64,000 nt of DNA, taken from contig CM038217.1 in the NCBI GenBank assembly GCA_021442155.1, forward strand, positions 149,551,834 through 149,615,833, in the 5' to 3' direction. Shown here in pieces: positions 22,901-35,990 of the stretch (position 1 is its first letter; each line of letters opens with the position of its first letter). The notes under the pieces were generated by a model. That model did not search any database. It saw only the letters and a program-made list of their open reading frames with translations, and was not told the DNA's origin. Both the position numbers and the translations under genes were made by a program. This DNA is from Cymbidium sinense. Its lineage: Eukaryota; Streptophyta; Magnoliopsida; Asparagales; Orchidaceae.

Positions 22901-24713
22901 CAGGTGGACTTGGTTACCCATGTACGGTGTGCTAAGTCTAATTTATATATATACATGCTTGGGAATGTGTGGTTTGTTTAGCTAATCTCTATTTTACAAG
23001 TATTAGTTAGATTTACTTTTCCCTTTTTCATGTAACTTTGCAATTAGGATTTTGAAAAGATTGTTATGGGGGATTAGGATGAACATTGGTTATAAGATTA
23101 TATCTTATGTACCATGAGAAGCCTTTGGAGCATCCACATTCCAACCATCCAAAAGAAGGAACCAAAGAAGAAACAAGAAAAGAAGAAAGAAGAAATGAAG
23201 AATTAAGACCCCCATAACATGAATTTCTTGCTTAATTGTAATTAATTCATTTATAATTCAGGTTGTATAAGGGTAGAGCTTGGCTACCCAATTTGTTTTT
23301 TTTGGGTTTGTGCGGTGGTTCCCAACCACAAATGACCTTTTATTCTTTTGCGCAAGTTTTATAAATTGATTGATGTTTGTTTAACTTGTGCATTAAGATG
23401 ACATCTTTTCCTAGTTTCTTCTTTGCTTTGATGTTTAGCCTGGATGACGATTAGGCTCTTAGGGAAAAATAAATCTTCTACCAGATTAATCAACTCAAAA
23501 CTATAAATAAATAACTCATAACCTCTAAAGCTTAGTAAAATCAAGATAAAATAATTAGCAACCCTTACGGATGTTATCTTACTTTTATAACATCATGCAT
23601 AAAAGCATATTATTTCACTCTTGATTGGAGGGCTTCCACCTTTTTCAAATAACTTGGCTTGACCTATGAGAGCCATGGTGGAAACACACCTCCTTATCTT
23701 GCTGATTTTGGCCCATAATCTAATTTCTCATGCATTAGGCATATGAATCCTAAAACGTGTCAAATTGATTGTCCAAAATAAAAATAAAATACATGAAAAA
23801 TTTGCATTAGATTTAAGTCTTTAAAGCATGCCCTACATGATATAGTCTCTTAGAGAGTGTGTTTAAAGACTTAGTCTCTTTCAAAATAAATAACAACCTT
23901 GTTATCTTGCATAAACATACGACTTGCATACATATTTGAAAATTGTAAGAGGAGTTAGTTGGCGGCTACTCCTAGGCGGTTGTAAGTCCAACAGTCAGGT
24001 GGTTTATCTCTCTTGTGGTAAACCAAATACCCATTTTGCCTTAGATTTAGGTCGTGCCTTTGGCCCTTGCCAAAGCTCCTAGATTTAGGTTGAGGTTGCT
24101 ACTTTCCTTGTAGGCTATGAGTATAAATCCTCACCTCTTAGGCATTTTCGTGACCTTGTGTCATGGAATTATAAGCCCTATCATTCTAATAAAAATTCAA
24201 CTCAAATAAATTAATTCAATTTTAAAAATGTAAATCTCAACCATAGGATAGTCTAGGATGCTACTAGGCTTCCTAGTATCTTAAGTATCTTTTACTTATT
24301 TTCATTTGGCTTCGATAAGAACTCCCTCTTCTTGGTTGAACCCACTTGGCTTTCCAAAAATAAACCAATCGATTGATAGTCCTACCTTTTCAAAATCTTT
24401 AGAGATAACGATCATTTACCTTAATCGAGAGTATTCTTAAGGAATCTCCCTTAGATAATTAAATATGAGGCTTGCCCACAGGGAACTTAACATTTAATAT
24501 AAAACTTGCTTTACATTTTCCATGTAAGGCAGGGGAAGAATCTCTGGTATATTTCGAAGACCCATAGTCCTTAGGAGTCCTTATTGAGGTGATTAGGTCC
24601 ATTGTAGGGTGGTGACTTCTATCTTTTAAGATAGTACACCTCTCCTGAATGTCGTATCCAATCAGCTTAATAAGAACATCTGTGGATCTACATGACATCC
24701 CAACAAGGCGTAT

Positions 24714-24740
24714 TATATATATATATATATATATATATAT
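24714..24740. repeat. (AT)n microsatellite near the end of A's 3' LTR
   Basis: About 27 bases of alternating AT. It expands an 'AAATATATTTC' site present in the LTR end of other copies (27,230-27,245). Confidence 0.9.
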
Positions 24741-24824
24741 TTCTATTTTCATTTATCTTTCTTTTCCAAAAAGGAAATGGATAGATGAAGTCAGAGATAT
24801 ATATAAAATATTTTATCACCATAG

Positions 24825-25600
24825 TAGGCAATTGTTGTCTCCAAGGATTTCGAAGGTAAGACTATCAATAAATTGGCTATATTAAAAAAAAATCAAATGT
24901 GGTAGATCAAAAGAAGAGACTTATTATGGATGCCAAAAAGATGAATAAGGGATGCTCATGATACTAGGAAACCTAGTGAGCATTCCAATCTATCCAATGG
25001 TTGGGCTTTATATGATTAAAATTGAAGAGAGTTATTTATTTGAGTTGAATTTTTATAGATTGCTAGGGCTTATAATCCCATAAGATCATATGCAGAGGTG
25101 AGAATTTATGCTTAGCTAAGAAAATAGTAACCTGATCTAAATCTAAGAAACTTTTAGCGAGCTAAAACATAACCTAAATCTAAGCAAATAAGGTTATAAC
25201 CTCACAAAGAGATAAATAACAATTATTGGACTTATAACCCATTTTCCTCTTTTTATATGTAGGTAAGTCATATGATTTTACAAGATAGTTGGGTTGTTAT
25301 TATTTAGAAAGAAACAAAAATATTTAAACCCACTCCCTAAGGGACTAGAGCATGAGTGGTATGAGCCATGATTTAGTATAATGCAAATCTTTTAAGTTTT
25401 TATTTGATTTGGAACTCTTCATGTTGACAAAGGACATAAGATTTTTATATGTCTAAATGCATGATGAAATGAGGTTATTGGCTAAATTAGAGAGAAAGAA
25501 ATGTTTTTCACCACAGAGTCTTTCCCTATAGTGTTTTGACAAAAGACATAAGATTTTTATATGTCTAAATGCATGATCAAAATGACTTCTAATCGATGTA
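24825..25600 (-). mobile_element. Antisense LTR fragment, probable insertion target of A
   Basis: It begins abruptly inside the LTR with a block equivalent to 10,540-10,560 and 45,365-45,385. It continues through 'ACTAGGAAACCTAGTGAGC' (24,963) and 'AACCTAAATCTAAG' (25,171) to about 25,400. The half that should lie left of the A insertion is outside the window, or is the sequence next to A's missing 5' LTR. The distal end is scarred by a 40-bp duplication (25,424-25,585). Confidence 0.6.
25424..25585. repeat. Direct duplication of about 46 bp, 112 bp apart
   Basis: The block starting TTGACAAAGGACATAAGATT at 25,424 recurs at 25,536 with one early substitution and a small difference at the end (ATGATGAAATGA versus ATGATCAAAATGA). 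It sits at the broken end of the LTR fragment. Confidence 0.85.
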
Positions 25601-25928
25601 TGGACTTTACCATTGTGTTCAGAATGTAAAAATTGATCAAAATATTAATATTGCATAATATAATAATATGATCAAATGAATTAATATCCATTTAATATCG
25701 TAGGGAAGTTGTGATGATGTCTAAATAATCTTTGTTCATAAAATTGATTATGTCGTTAGCTTTGAAACATCGAAACCTACCAAATGAGACTGTTCATGCT
25801 TAATTCAAACAAGTCTATGTGAGTATTGATCGATCTGAAGCGATAATATGCATTTTTAACTAAAATTGTCCCAACCATGTTACTTTAGAATAGCCTAATC
25901 ATGAAAATTTTGGTATTGGTAAAAGTAT

Positions 25929-25992
<64 letters not shown>

Positions 25993-27153
25993 CTATATAA
26001 TAATGGATTGTAAAATCCATATTGGAGTTAAATAAGCACTTAAAAAAATTAACAATGCATATATATATTTTTTATTTTTTAATTCATCTATTCATGACTC
26101 CAAATTGGGCACCACACATATCCTCAAACCAAGAGAATTAGATCACATTTCGATAAAGGAGGTTCCTCACTTTCCCTCTTCTTGCTTATTAAGAAACATG
26201 CTAATTCCTTCAACCAAATACAAGATTTTAATTGCTAAATAAACATATTTATTTCAAACAAGCATTTTTCTTTTCTTAGATCCAAACAGAGGAAAAGACT
26301 CATGATTTCTCTTAATTTTGACTTTATTTTTTAAGAAGTTTTTTTCTTGACCTCCTTCACATTGATTGCGTAAGCCTCTAATTTTCTCCTTCAATCTACC
26401 TCGACTATCAATTTGATCTCATCCCATTTACTAGGTTGATTCCTTCTTTTCTCCTCTTCTTCACACATAAACCCATCTTTCATTTCAGTTAACTTATAAA
26501 TAAAATTTTTGCCTTCCATTCTATAAGGTCACGATCAATCGATGTTATGATTTGGAACATATTTGACCATGGATCAATGTTTGTCTTAATGCAAATAGAA
26601 TCTTAACTTAGTTGATAATTCATTTGAAGTTGAAAATGGGATAAAATTTCACCTAATTTATTTCATTTTCATTATTATAAAAAATTCAAAGTAAACTAAT
26701 GACTTCTAATGTATCCTCATAAACAATTTCTCCTCTATTCAATTCCTTATCAAATAAAGTCATTTCAATTGGATTTTGTAAAAAAAAAAACCAATAGAAA
26801 ATCATCCCAAGATTAATTTTTTTAAGTTATGTGTTATGTTATTAATGTACAAAATAAGCTTGAATGTGTGTATATAATATTGCATTTCTTTTGCAAAATT
26901 CAAGAACTTATGCCTAGATAATTAATATTTCAAAATACATATATTTAAAACATCGTCTAAATATAATAAAATAAACCATTAGATGTGATGCCCTTATGCC
27001 GAAATGATGCCAAAATTTGGATTAAATTTTTGGACTTAAAAAAAAGAGGGAGGAAAATCGAACGTGACGTAAAAGCACTAAATAAAAAAAATTCTAAAAC
27101 TTAGTTCAAGCTAAAATAATTAAAAAACATGAAAAGTTATATGAATATGTGTG
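25601..27153. other. AT-rich DNA without recognisable features
   Basis: This 1.55-kb stretch does not match the LTR, tail, leader or coding segments by eye. It contains a long AT microsatellite (25,932-25,990) and no convincing reading frame, RNA gene or terminal repeats. It directly flanks the outer end of B's 3' LTR, so it may be older host DNA or part of an unrelated element. Confidence 0.5.
25932..25990. repeat. (AT)n microsatellite, about 59 bp
   Basis: An uninterrupted AT dinucleotide run. Confidence 0.95.
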
Positions 27154-30100
27154 TGGTGAAATTTTTATGAGGAATTTCTAAAAGAGAAAAGGGTATACTT
27201 CTATCTTCACTCTATGTGGGCTAAAATGAAGATAGAAATATATTTCTTTATTTATGCATTTTGACACCACATATATTAGATGTATTATGATGTATGACAT
27301 TGAGGAGATGTACTATCTCAAGATAGAATTACCATACAATGGACCAATCACTCAAAGGACTAAGACAATTGCATGTATACCAGATTCTTTACTTTACATG
27401 AAAAGTAAGTAAGGTTTATTTTATCGTTCATTAAGTTCTAACAAGATAGTTAATTACATTCTAAGGAATGATCCCTTTAGAATACTCCATTAAAATAAAT
27501 GATCATTATGTATGATTTTAATATAAGACTATCATTGATTATTTTATTTTATCAAATGGGATTGATGATCAAAGTGACTTATTATTACAAAGATAAGTAG
27601 AGGGCTGATGCTAGAAAACCTGTAACATCTCAAACTATCTATGGTTGGGCTTTATATTTTTGAAATTGAGTTATTTGTTTTGAATTTTTTTTATTAAGTT
27701 TAGGGCATAATTCCATAATACAAGGTTATAAAATGAAAGAGGTGAGATTTATGCTTATAGCATGTAAAGAGAGAAGCAATTTCAAATCTAGCTTTGGTAA
27801 AAGCAGTAAATCTAAAAAAAAATGCATTTGGTTTGCCTCCATAAGAGACAAACTACACATTAAAAATAGTATAACTCCTTCAATTTTAAATTCATGTAGC
27901 AAGTCATATTCTTTATGCAAGATAGTTATTATTTATTTAAATAGATCCACTCATAGACTAGATTATGTAAGCATAAAATGACCTAAATCTAATGTAAAAC
28001 ATATTACATGTTATTTTGATTTTTTGGAATTATTTGACTAGCTTATAGATTCATATACTAATGCATGATTAGATTATTTAAATCATGAAAAAAGGATGTG
28101 TTTCCAATGGCCTCAAATTGAAAGTTTCTATAATCTCAATCAAGAGCGTAACAATATATTTTATGCATGATGTTATGAAAATACTCATTAGAATTGTTAA
28201 TTCTTTTATCTTGATTTTAATTAGGCTTTAAATGAGGTATGATTATTTATTTTAATTTTTTAGTTGATTAATTTATAGAAGATTTATTTTTTAGAGCCAA
28301 TCATCATCTACCATACATCAAAGCAAGGAAGAAACTAAAAAAATTGCTCTTAATGCACAAATCACAATCAAATTATAAAGCTAAGAAAAGGGAATAAAAG
28401 GATTTGTGTTGAACCACCATAAAAAACTCACAAATAATTGTAGGGTGATTTTTTTATGTTATTTAATTTAGTTTAGAAATTTTAGAATTTTATGAATTAA
28501 TTTAATTAGTGAATTAACCCTTAATTAAGGATGGAAGAAAGAAAGGGTTTAGGAATATCTTGGAAAGTATCCCAAAATTATTCCTAAACCTCATATTCAC
28601 TTAATAAAACTTAATGACTTCAGAGGGTTAAACCACTAATTATATCCTTAATTAGCATTACATTAAAGTGATTAAGGAATGAAAATTCCTCTAATTAAGC
28701 CACCAATAAATCCCAAGAAAATTAGGGAGGTAGGGTCATCCCACTAATTAAGCATGAAGTTTGGGATTAATAAGTGGAATTAATTAGGGTAATTAACAAA
28801 ATAACATTTCAATAAAACAAATTAGAAAAAAAGCACTATTCAAAATCCATTGAAATTAATTTTAGAATATTCTATATTCAATTATCTATCCAATGCAATT
28901 TATTTCATATTTTTTAAATTTTTCTAGCTTAGATATGAATTTAGGAAGTTTCCATAATTAATTCAAATATTTAGCCTAATTAAGTATTTAATCCCGTCGA
29001 CGCCATGTGGGCCGCTGATGTGGCATGCACTTTCCATGTGGTGTGATAGGATCGGATCTTTAACTTGTCACATCGTGTGCCGCTTAGTGCTATACTTTCT
29101 CCTCATTATCAAGGATGATGGTTGAGGTTAAAATGATGGATGGATAAATTGTGAATGTGTTTTTTAATCATAGTCATCCATCCAAAATGCAAGGATGGAT
29201 GGCCAGATTCATCCCATATTCCCTGAGAGAGATAGTCCTTGGAGATCTCGATTGAGCTCATTGAGCTAAATTGACACCATCATCATGCAATGGAGATCAC
29301 ATCTAATTATCAGATAAAATCTTTTACAAAGGACAACACACATTTTAAGCTCTGAATGGCTACCTCAGAGGTGATCACTGCTTCGATTCCCGAGAAGCTT
29401 GTCTAGTGGCTTTTCTTTAAAGTTTGAGGCTTTGAGATGGGGATATCCTATGGACCAACTCCTTGACTTGAGCTCGCTTTGGTCAGAGCACCTCATCAAG
29501 AACTTTGAAGCTTTTGAAAGCTTGAGCTCACGATGGAGCAAGGAATGAGCTATTTGAGTGTGGAGTGAGATTGGATTTCATTTTCTCCCCATTTTTTGAA
29601 ACCAAGAATGGGAAATTGGTTCTTACTTGGGAGCTTGGGAGGCTGGGAATAGCTTCTCTCCCAGGTTTGATCAAATTGAGAATGTTGAAATGAAATCAAA
29701 TTAGGGGAGTATATCTCCCCCTATCAGATGAGGAAAGCTTGCCATTTTGATCAATTGACCTTGTGGGTTTGTTAGGCTATTAGTTGAGTCATTGCATTGG
29801 TTTGGCTAGGGAAGGAGTGGAGGAGGTTTCATGTGCTTAAACAAGTGGAGGAAGATTCCATGTGGCCATTTCAAGAAGTGGTGATTTGGGTTTGGGTTGG
29901 GTTTGACCCAAATTGATTGGGTCATGTGCACCTCCATTAGTCCATTTTGGTCCACTAAGAGGATGTCAAGTGTATGAAAGGATTTGACCAAATTCCAAGT
30001 GATTTTGATTTGGGCCTATGGCCTAGAGGTAAAATGGTCATTTGACCTTAGTTTGCATATTTGGTATGATGAATAGGTTTGCCAAGTTTCATTGAATTTG

Positions 30101-31969
30101 GAGTTGGTTTGATATGATTTGGCTCATGTTGACCCATTTAGGTCAAAATGGGTCAACTTGGTCAAGTTGAACCAAATGGTCAAATTGGGTCAAACCAAGG
30201 GTTGGGTCAACTTCATATGACCATTTAAAATGTTTTGGTGGCTTTGGTTTGATTCAATTTTGTTTAGGTTTGAATTTGGTTGAATTAGTTCATTTAGGTT
30301 AGATGGGTCAAGTTGATCAATTTGACCCATTTGACCTATTTGGGTTAGGTCATGGGTTGGTTCATGTTTGGTTGGTCATATGAAATGGATTGGTATCTTT
30401 TAATCAATTTTGGTTTTGAATTTGATTTGACAGGTCAAGTTGGGTTCAAGGTCAATTGGGCTAGGTTGGGTCTAGTTGGCCAATTGAGGCTTTGGTCAAG
30501 TTCAACAATCATTTTGGAATGAACTTGACCCATTGGTTTCAATCAATTTGGCTTAGATCAAGTTTTGACATATTTTGACTTTTTAGGTCAAGTTGGGTCA
30601 AGTGGCCAATTGGGCTAGGTTAGGCTCAAATGTTGACTTGGTCAAGTTCAAACATTGATCATGAATGAACTTAGATCAATGGTTTCAATCAATTTGGCCT
30701 ATGGTGGATTTTGGCTATGTTGGGTTTCATTTTGCTTAAGTGTTGACTTGCTTGGTTTGACTGTTTGATTGATTGATCATCTCATGATGATTGTTGATCA
30801 TGATGAGAGGTGGGCTTAGTTCAATCCAATTTGGTTAGGATTAGAATTTGGCTCATAAGACTTTAGGTCACTTTGGGTCAAGTGAGCCTAAGTGGGTCAA
30901 ATGGCGTCAAAGCTTTGTTTGATTGAACTCACATATGGACTTATGATTGAAATATAAATCCATTTGCAAGTGGTTTGAAGTCAAATGGGTTTTGATTCAT
31001 TTGATAATTTCAAGTTCAAAGGGTGAACATGAGTTTGACTTGGGTTTGATTTTTGAATTGAGTTTTGGTTAAGTGATTGAAGTTTGTGTTTATATTTGGA
31101 TTCATGATTGAAGGATTGATTGAATCATGAAGAAAGATCAAGAGTTTGGCTTGATTTGAAGTTGATTCGGCCAAGCTCAAGAATTTGACTTGAAAGGCTT
31201 AGGTTGGATTTTGATTGAATTTGGATTTGATTGATTTGAATTTATATTTCATTTATATTTGTGAATACAGATGAGAATATAAATGAGTTGTGAGAAAATT
31301 TCATGAGTTTGAATTGATTTGAACATGATTTAGCTAAGTCTTAGATCAAAGACTTAGAAATTTTTGGAATTTGGTATTTAATTTGATTGATTTGAATTTC
31401 TATTTCATTTATATATGTGAATATAAATGAGAATATAAATGAGTTATAAGAAAATTTGATGAGTTTTAATTGATTTGAACATGATTTAAATCATGAGTTA
31501 AGGACTTAAGATGGAATTAAATTTTGATTTAGTTTGATTGATTTGAATTTATATCATTTATATATGTGAATATAAATGAGAATAGAAATGATTATGAAAA
31601 TTTGATGAGTTTGAATTGATTTGGATGATTTATTTAATCCATGGGATTAAAAGACTTAGATTGGAATTTCAATCATGGCTTCAATCATGTTTCAATCATC
31701 AATCATGGATTGATTTGAGTTTGAAAATTAATTTGAATTGATTTAAGTTTGATGTTGATTTGATTTGGAGTAAGGTAAGGAATGTGGTTCAAGCTATGGG
31801 TAGGCAAATTTTCCCACCTAAGGCATGACCTATTATGGCTAACTCTAAGTCTCTAGGTGGGTTGAGTGTCCACTAATCACTAGATGTCTTAAGACTAAGG
31901 ATCTCTTAAAGTCTAAGAGAGTCCTATGTCTAAGATGGAGGTTGAGAGCTCATCCTAAAAATGAGGTCA
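27154..31969 (-). mobile_element. 3' LTR of element B (internally deleted)
   Basis: The outer end TGGTGAA at 27,154 is flanked on the left by TATGTG, the place to look for a 5-bp target duplication. The copy matches 10,290-11,640, jumps near 28,425 to the equivalent of 14,060 (about 2.4 kb missing), then has a GC-rich patch (28,992-29,300), the GGTCAA region (29,890-30,920) and the start-end block finishing GAGGTCA at 31,969. Short AT-rich repeats with 'ATTTATATATGTGAATATAA' occur three to four times at 31,230-31,590. Compared with B's 5' LTR it carries many small deletions. Confidence 0.75.
29890..30920 (-). repeat. TTGACC/GGTCAA-rich region of the LTR (B, 3')
   Basis: Frequent GGTCAA on the plus strand, for example at 30,140-30,210, so TTGACC in LTR sense. 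Same position in the LTR as the arrays at 15,240, 18,960, 49,010, 51,690 and 60,300. Confidence 0.75.
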
Positions 31970-34654
31970 ACAAAGGGCAATAGGTGTGGTGTGGTGACAA
32001 GGAACATGTATTAGTGTTGAAAATGATCAACACAACGATCATAGCACAAAAGTGATGATCTTCTAACAGGTGTAGAAGGAATCTAGAGCTTAATTGCGTC
32101 TCTTATGTCAAGGACATAAGAGAGGAGAATCCACTAGGGATAGAGTATGTGAACCTTCCACTAGGGAAGTAGGTTCAAGTCATCCACAAATGAGAGATTT
32201 GATTTGAGTATCTATGGGGAGAAATTTGATTTGATTAATTAAATCCTGGAGAAGAGGGTTGAATTTATTTCAATTTGTTGGTTGTTAAATTGTGTTTATT
32301 TTGACTCCATGGATAGAAGTGAACTCTCCCTGGAGCAAGTTCAAGTCATCCACAAGGGAGAAAGGTTGTGAAATCCAAGATTAGAATTCGATCCGGGACT
32401 AGAAAGATTTGCATCTCGAGGAGAAGCAAAAGATTGGTTTGGATTGATTAATTATTTTGTTTTTTGTTTGTTTTATTTTAATTTGGATTTTGAGATGGAC
32501 CCATTGGTTTGGATGGATCGCCTTGGTAGGAACAAGGAGCTAGACTAACTCAGATTTACCAATCCAAAGGGGTAGTCTACTAAACACATAGTAGGACTAA
32601 ACCAAAGGGATGCCTTTTGGTGTGTGGTTGTAGGAAGAAAGCAGGACTTACATCCTCAAAGTAGGGACCATTCTTTGGGGTGACCATTGGCAAGGCAATA
32701 ATCGAACCAATTAGGTAACTGTGAATTGGGGACTTAGATCAACTCAAATAGTCAAAATTAATTTATTTTTTTTGTTTGATGGATCCCTTGGTTGATGTAA
32801 GTAGGTGAGAGGCCACCTAACTCAGATTTCCAATCCAAAGGGAGTCTACCAACCATAAGGTAGGACTATCCAAGGGATGCCTTTTGGTTGCAATGGTCAA
32901 GTCTTAAGAAGAAAGGTGGGGACTCACATCTTTAGAAATAAGAACCTGGGTGATGGTTGCTTTGCAAATCAAACCTGGGCATTGAGTGAATGCGGGACTT
33001 AAATCACTCAAAGATAGTCAAGATTAATTTCATTTTAGTTTATTTTGATGGATTTTTATTGGTTTTGCGATGGATCACCGAAGGAGCTTATATTAGACTA
33101 TCTCATTCTTGAACCAAGAGAGCTTCTGAGAGAACTATCACCAAAGGAGTGCCTTTTGGTTTACAATGATCAATTAAGGAAGAAAGCTCAGGACTCACAT
33201 CTTCCACTACAAAGACCAGGTGATAGTTGCTTTGGGCAACAAATCAAACCCAAACATCCATTGGTTTGAGATAAATCATGCTAGAAAGAATGCATCATAG
33301 TCTTACATCTTCCAAAGTGGAATGACGTAACACTTGCAAAATAGATTGAACCAAGTTAAAGGACTATGAGTACCACCAGATTTATCTCAACTCGGTAGTC
33401 AGCAATTCTATAGGGAGTTCGACTTTAAAGATAGGATGCCTGCTTGGGAAAAGGGCCTTTGGGGCTTGAATTCTAATCCACAAGAGAATTATTTATTTAT
33501 TTTGTTGTTTATTTATCATGGACCTGTTAGTTTTATGAGGGATCAAAGAAGAACTTATATCATACTTATCATTCTTGAACCAAGGGAGAATATGCATCCA
33601 TTGAACAAATTCTCCAACCACGGGTGGCTACTTGGAAAGGGGCTCCAATCAAAATAACCGGTAGTGTCTAAATGGTTGCAAAGGATGTGATCAAATAGAA
33701 TGCACAGGGAGGGGCCTAAAGGCTTAATCCAAAACCGAGAAGATGACATGGCTAGTCATATATCAAATAGGTATTTGGTGTAACTCAAGGAGAAAGTGAC
33801 TCACATCTTCCAGTGGTGTATCCGGGTGAGTCTTGTCGGCATACATCAACCAACCTAAGGTGCCCATTGATTTGCAACAATCAGCCTAGGAAGAAAGCTC
33901 GGGGACTCACATCCTCATATAGAAGAATCGATTGCTGGGATAGTCTGTCTTGGTTCGATGTGCCATCCGACGACTATTGAGTGAATGCCACTGGGGACTT
34001 ATATCAACTCAAAATGGTCAAGAGGAAAGGAGCCTGGGGACTTATCCTAAACCTCAAATATATTTAGTTAGATCATGATGATTAATTCAAGAAGAAAGCT
34101 GAGGACTCACATCTTCTTAAAAATCAACATGAGGTAGCTTACTTGTGAGGTGAACTACTAACAAGGCTCGTTGGTTTGCAATGATCAAGTTAGAAAGAAA
34201 GCAGGACTCACATCTTCCAACAAGTGACCAGGTGACATACTAGCGGGTAGCATAGAAGCTGAAAAATGAGTGCATGGGCTTGCTCCCATCAAAGTAACAC
34301 GAGATAAAATATGTGTTTATTTTTTTTGCATGTGTTAAAGGGAATATGCCCTGGGGACTCTTACACCTATTTTTTGATGAAATGGACCATGGATGGCGAT
34401 TCCACTAGAAAGGATGTTGCTCGGGTTCTCTTACACTTAACTTGTTGTGCTAATCAAAATAGGATGCCTCTTGGGTTCTCTTACACCTATTCTAATAATA
34501 TCAGATTGTGTTTGTGTTGTGAAGAGGATAGGATGGGGAGACTCTTACACCTACCTAAACACGTCATGGATTCACAAGATAATAACATGGAAGAAGATTT
34601 TGATGAAATGGAATCGATTTTGTTGATTGATAGAATTATTTTCAAACATGATTT
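31970..34654 (-). repeat. 3' tail of element B: two classes of tandem repeats
   Basis: In element sense, the tail after pol first has short units of about 65-85 bp (34,330-34,560, theme 'CTCTTACACC' on the plus strand). Larger units of about 270 bp follow: 'AGATTT.CCAATCCAAAGG' at 32,552 and 32,824, and 'TAGTCAA.ATTAATTT' at 32,748 and 33,015. The last ~500 bp before the LTR is unrepeated and carries a G/T-rich stretch. Frames at 33,045-33,269 and 33,436-33,657 fall in repeats and are not taken as genes. Period and copy number differ from A and C. Confidence 0.7.
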
Positions 34655-35990
34655 TTATGGGTAATATTTCTTCAAATAGAGCCCATTAATTGGAAGCATC
34701 GGTGTTCCCCTTTACAATAATGATAAGATCCTCCTTGGTAGCCTTCTCATGACATGGGGCCTTCCCAAGTGGGTTCAAACTTGCCTCCCATCTTTAGGGC
34801 AATTGGTCTCCTTAGGACTAACATAAGTTCTCTACTTGGAAAGACCTAGGGCGACCGACTTGTTGTGAGCTTGAATCATTTTGGCTTGTACAACTTGAGG
34901 TTCGCATGGCGACTCTCCTCCAAACCTTTGAGCTCTTCTAACTTTGCATTACTTTCAGTGATCTTGCTACCCAATGCTATCCTTAGTGATGGAGTTGAAC
35001 TTCTAAAGGTAGAACAACTTTGGACCCATACACTAAGAAAATGGGGTAGGTGAGTTGGGTATGTGTGGTAGGCCAAGCTTCAACCAAGCTCATTCTATCA
35101 TTTGTTATCATCAAGTCTTCTTTAGTATTTGGATGAGAGTTTTATTGAATGCTTTATGCAGCCATTTACTCAAGTAGTAGATGGTGGATCTCCAATCTAT
35201 GTCTATCTTAGCAAGTTGTTGATCTTGGTGCTTTTGAATGGTACCATTATCGATATAATTCATCGAGGCACCCAACCTATATGATATGGTTCTAAAAAAA
35301 TTGAAGCACATCTTTATGTGACCTCTCAGTGGGATTGCCTCACTTGGAAAAAGTATCGGTGGCTAAGATGAACGATGACCCTTGGAAGAAGGATCGATCG
35401 GACCCATAATGTGGTACAACACTTGAATGGCCATGAGGCCAATGTAGGGTGTAGAATGTTGGGTGGTTGGATGAGGACCACACACTGATGGCATCTCCTA
35501 GTTACATCCATGCAGTCTATAATCATCGAAGGCCAGTAGTATTCAAGTCACTTGATCTTCATCTTCATCTTCGAACTAGATTGATGTGCTCGACGAATAC
35601 CGGTTATAATTTGATGGGCTTCATGTATTTATCTAAACAATGTAACCACATTTTGGTCAAATGACCATGGTATAGTGTCATCAGAGCATAGGAGAGCTCT
35701 ATTTCACGATGGGCTTGTGACTTTTCTTGAGGTAGTTTGTTAGTGTTCAAATAGTCTATGAATGGTTTCTCCAATCAACTCCTTGTCCTTAGCAACAACC
35801 TCCCTTCAAGAGAAAGTCTCTCGATGAGTTCAACATCAATAAGGGATAGACTTGTCTATTTTGGACCTTTATTGAATGGACTCATCTTCCGGACATGCCA
35901 ATTCTTTGGCAAGTTTGGCCAAGCATCTGCTCGTTCTCTTGCTTGGGAACCTTGTAGATGGTGACTTGATTTGGGCCACTTCATATACTT
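34655..35990 (-). pseudogene. Integrase remnant and end of pol, element B
   Basis: The pol stop is at 34,655-34,657, matching A's stop after MKYYP. At 35,111-35,311 the sequence encodes YIDNGTIQKH, where the second catalytic Asp is kept, and WLHKAFNKTLIQILKK, where the catalytic Glu expected in the LAEAFNKT motif is Lys. At 35,326-35,526 it encodes VLIQPPNILHPTLASWPFKC. The first catalytic Asp codon is lost by a small deletion relative to A. The losses differ from those of A, whose second Asp is the damaged one. Confidence 0.78.

Larger units (their letters stand above)
1..24821 (+). mobile_element. Element A: giant Tat/Ogre-like Ty3/gypsy retrotransposon, 5' end outside window
   Basis: The order leader, gag, protease, reverse transcriptase, RNase H, second RNase H, integrase, repeat-rich tail and LTR is read on the plus strand. 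The 5' LTR, the PBS and part of the leader lie left of base 1. The tail is interrupted by an antisense LTR copy (10,154-16,655). Removing that copy leaves about 18.3 kb of A in the window. The 3' LTR starts with TG at 17,935 and ends with CACCA at 24,821, and it is followed by a fragment of another LTR, so A probably inserted into an older family member. All reading frames are broken, so the copy is judged inactive. The lineage is inferred from the domain order and RT/integrase motifs, not from a database search. Confidence 0.8.
17935..24821 (+). mobile_element. 3' LTR of element A, about 6.9 kb, both ends recognisable
   Basis: It begins TGACTTTATTTTTAAGATG, equivalent to TGACCTCACTTTT in the other copies. 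It ends ATTTTATCACCA at 24,821, equivalent to TTCACCA elsewhere. In sense order: a 5' part shared with 31,800-31,969; many Asn/Leu-rich AT words to about 18,900; the TTGACC array (18,960-19,960); a weakly GC-rich area (20,000-20,250); then 4.5 kb of AT-rich sequence shared antisense with 10,154-14,570. An expanded AT repeat lies near its end. At about 6.9 kb it is far longer than typical plant LTRs and in the size range of Ogre LTRs. Confidence 0.75.

Noticed and set aside
10154..24821. Giant palindrome read as a Maverick-like or foldback DNA transposon with long terminal inverted repeats
   Set aside because: The inverted arms are LTRs of a retrotransposon with TG..CA ends, PBS and pol in the expected order. 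No DNA transposase or polymerase is seen, and tail sequence between the arms belongs to element A.
24459..24885. Frames across the AT microsatellite (IYIYIY repeats)
   Set aside because: They are translations of the (AT)n run and LTR sequence with no conservation.
27154..31969. Many small deletions in B's 3' LTR as sequencing error in homopolymers
   Set aside because: Deletions are not confined to homopolymers, substitutions are also frequent, and a 2.4-kb deletion is present, so ordinary decay is simpler. Read-level data would be needed to exclude error fully.
33045..33657. Two open frames in B's tail
   Set aside because: They fall in tandem repeat units, are on the strand opposite to pol, and are interrupted in neighbouring units of the same repeat.
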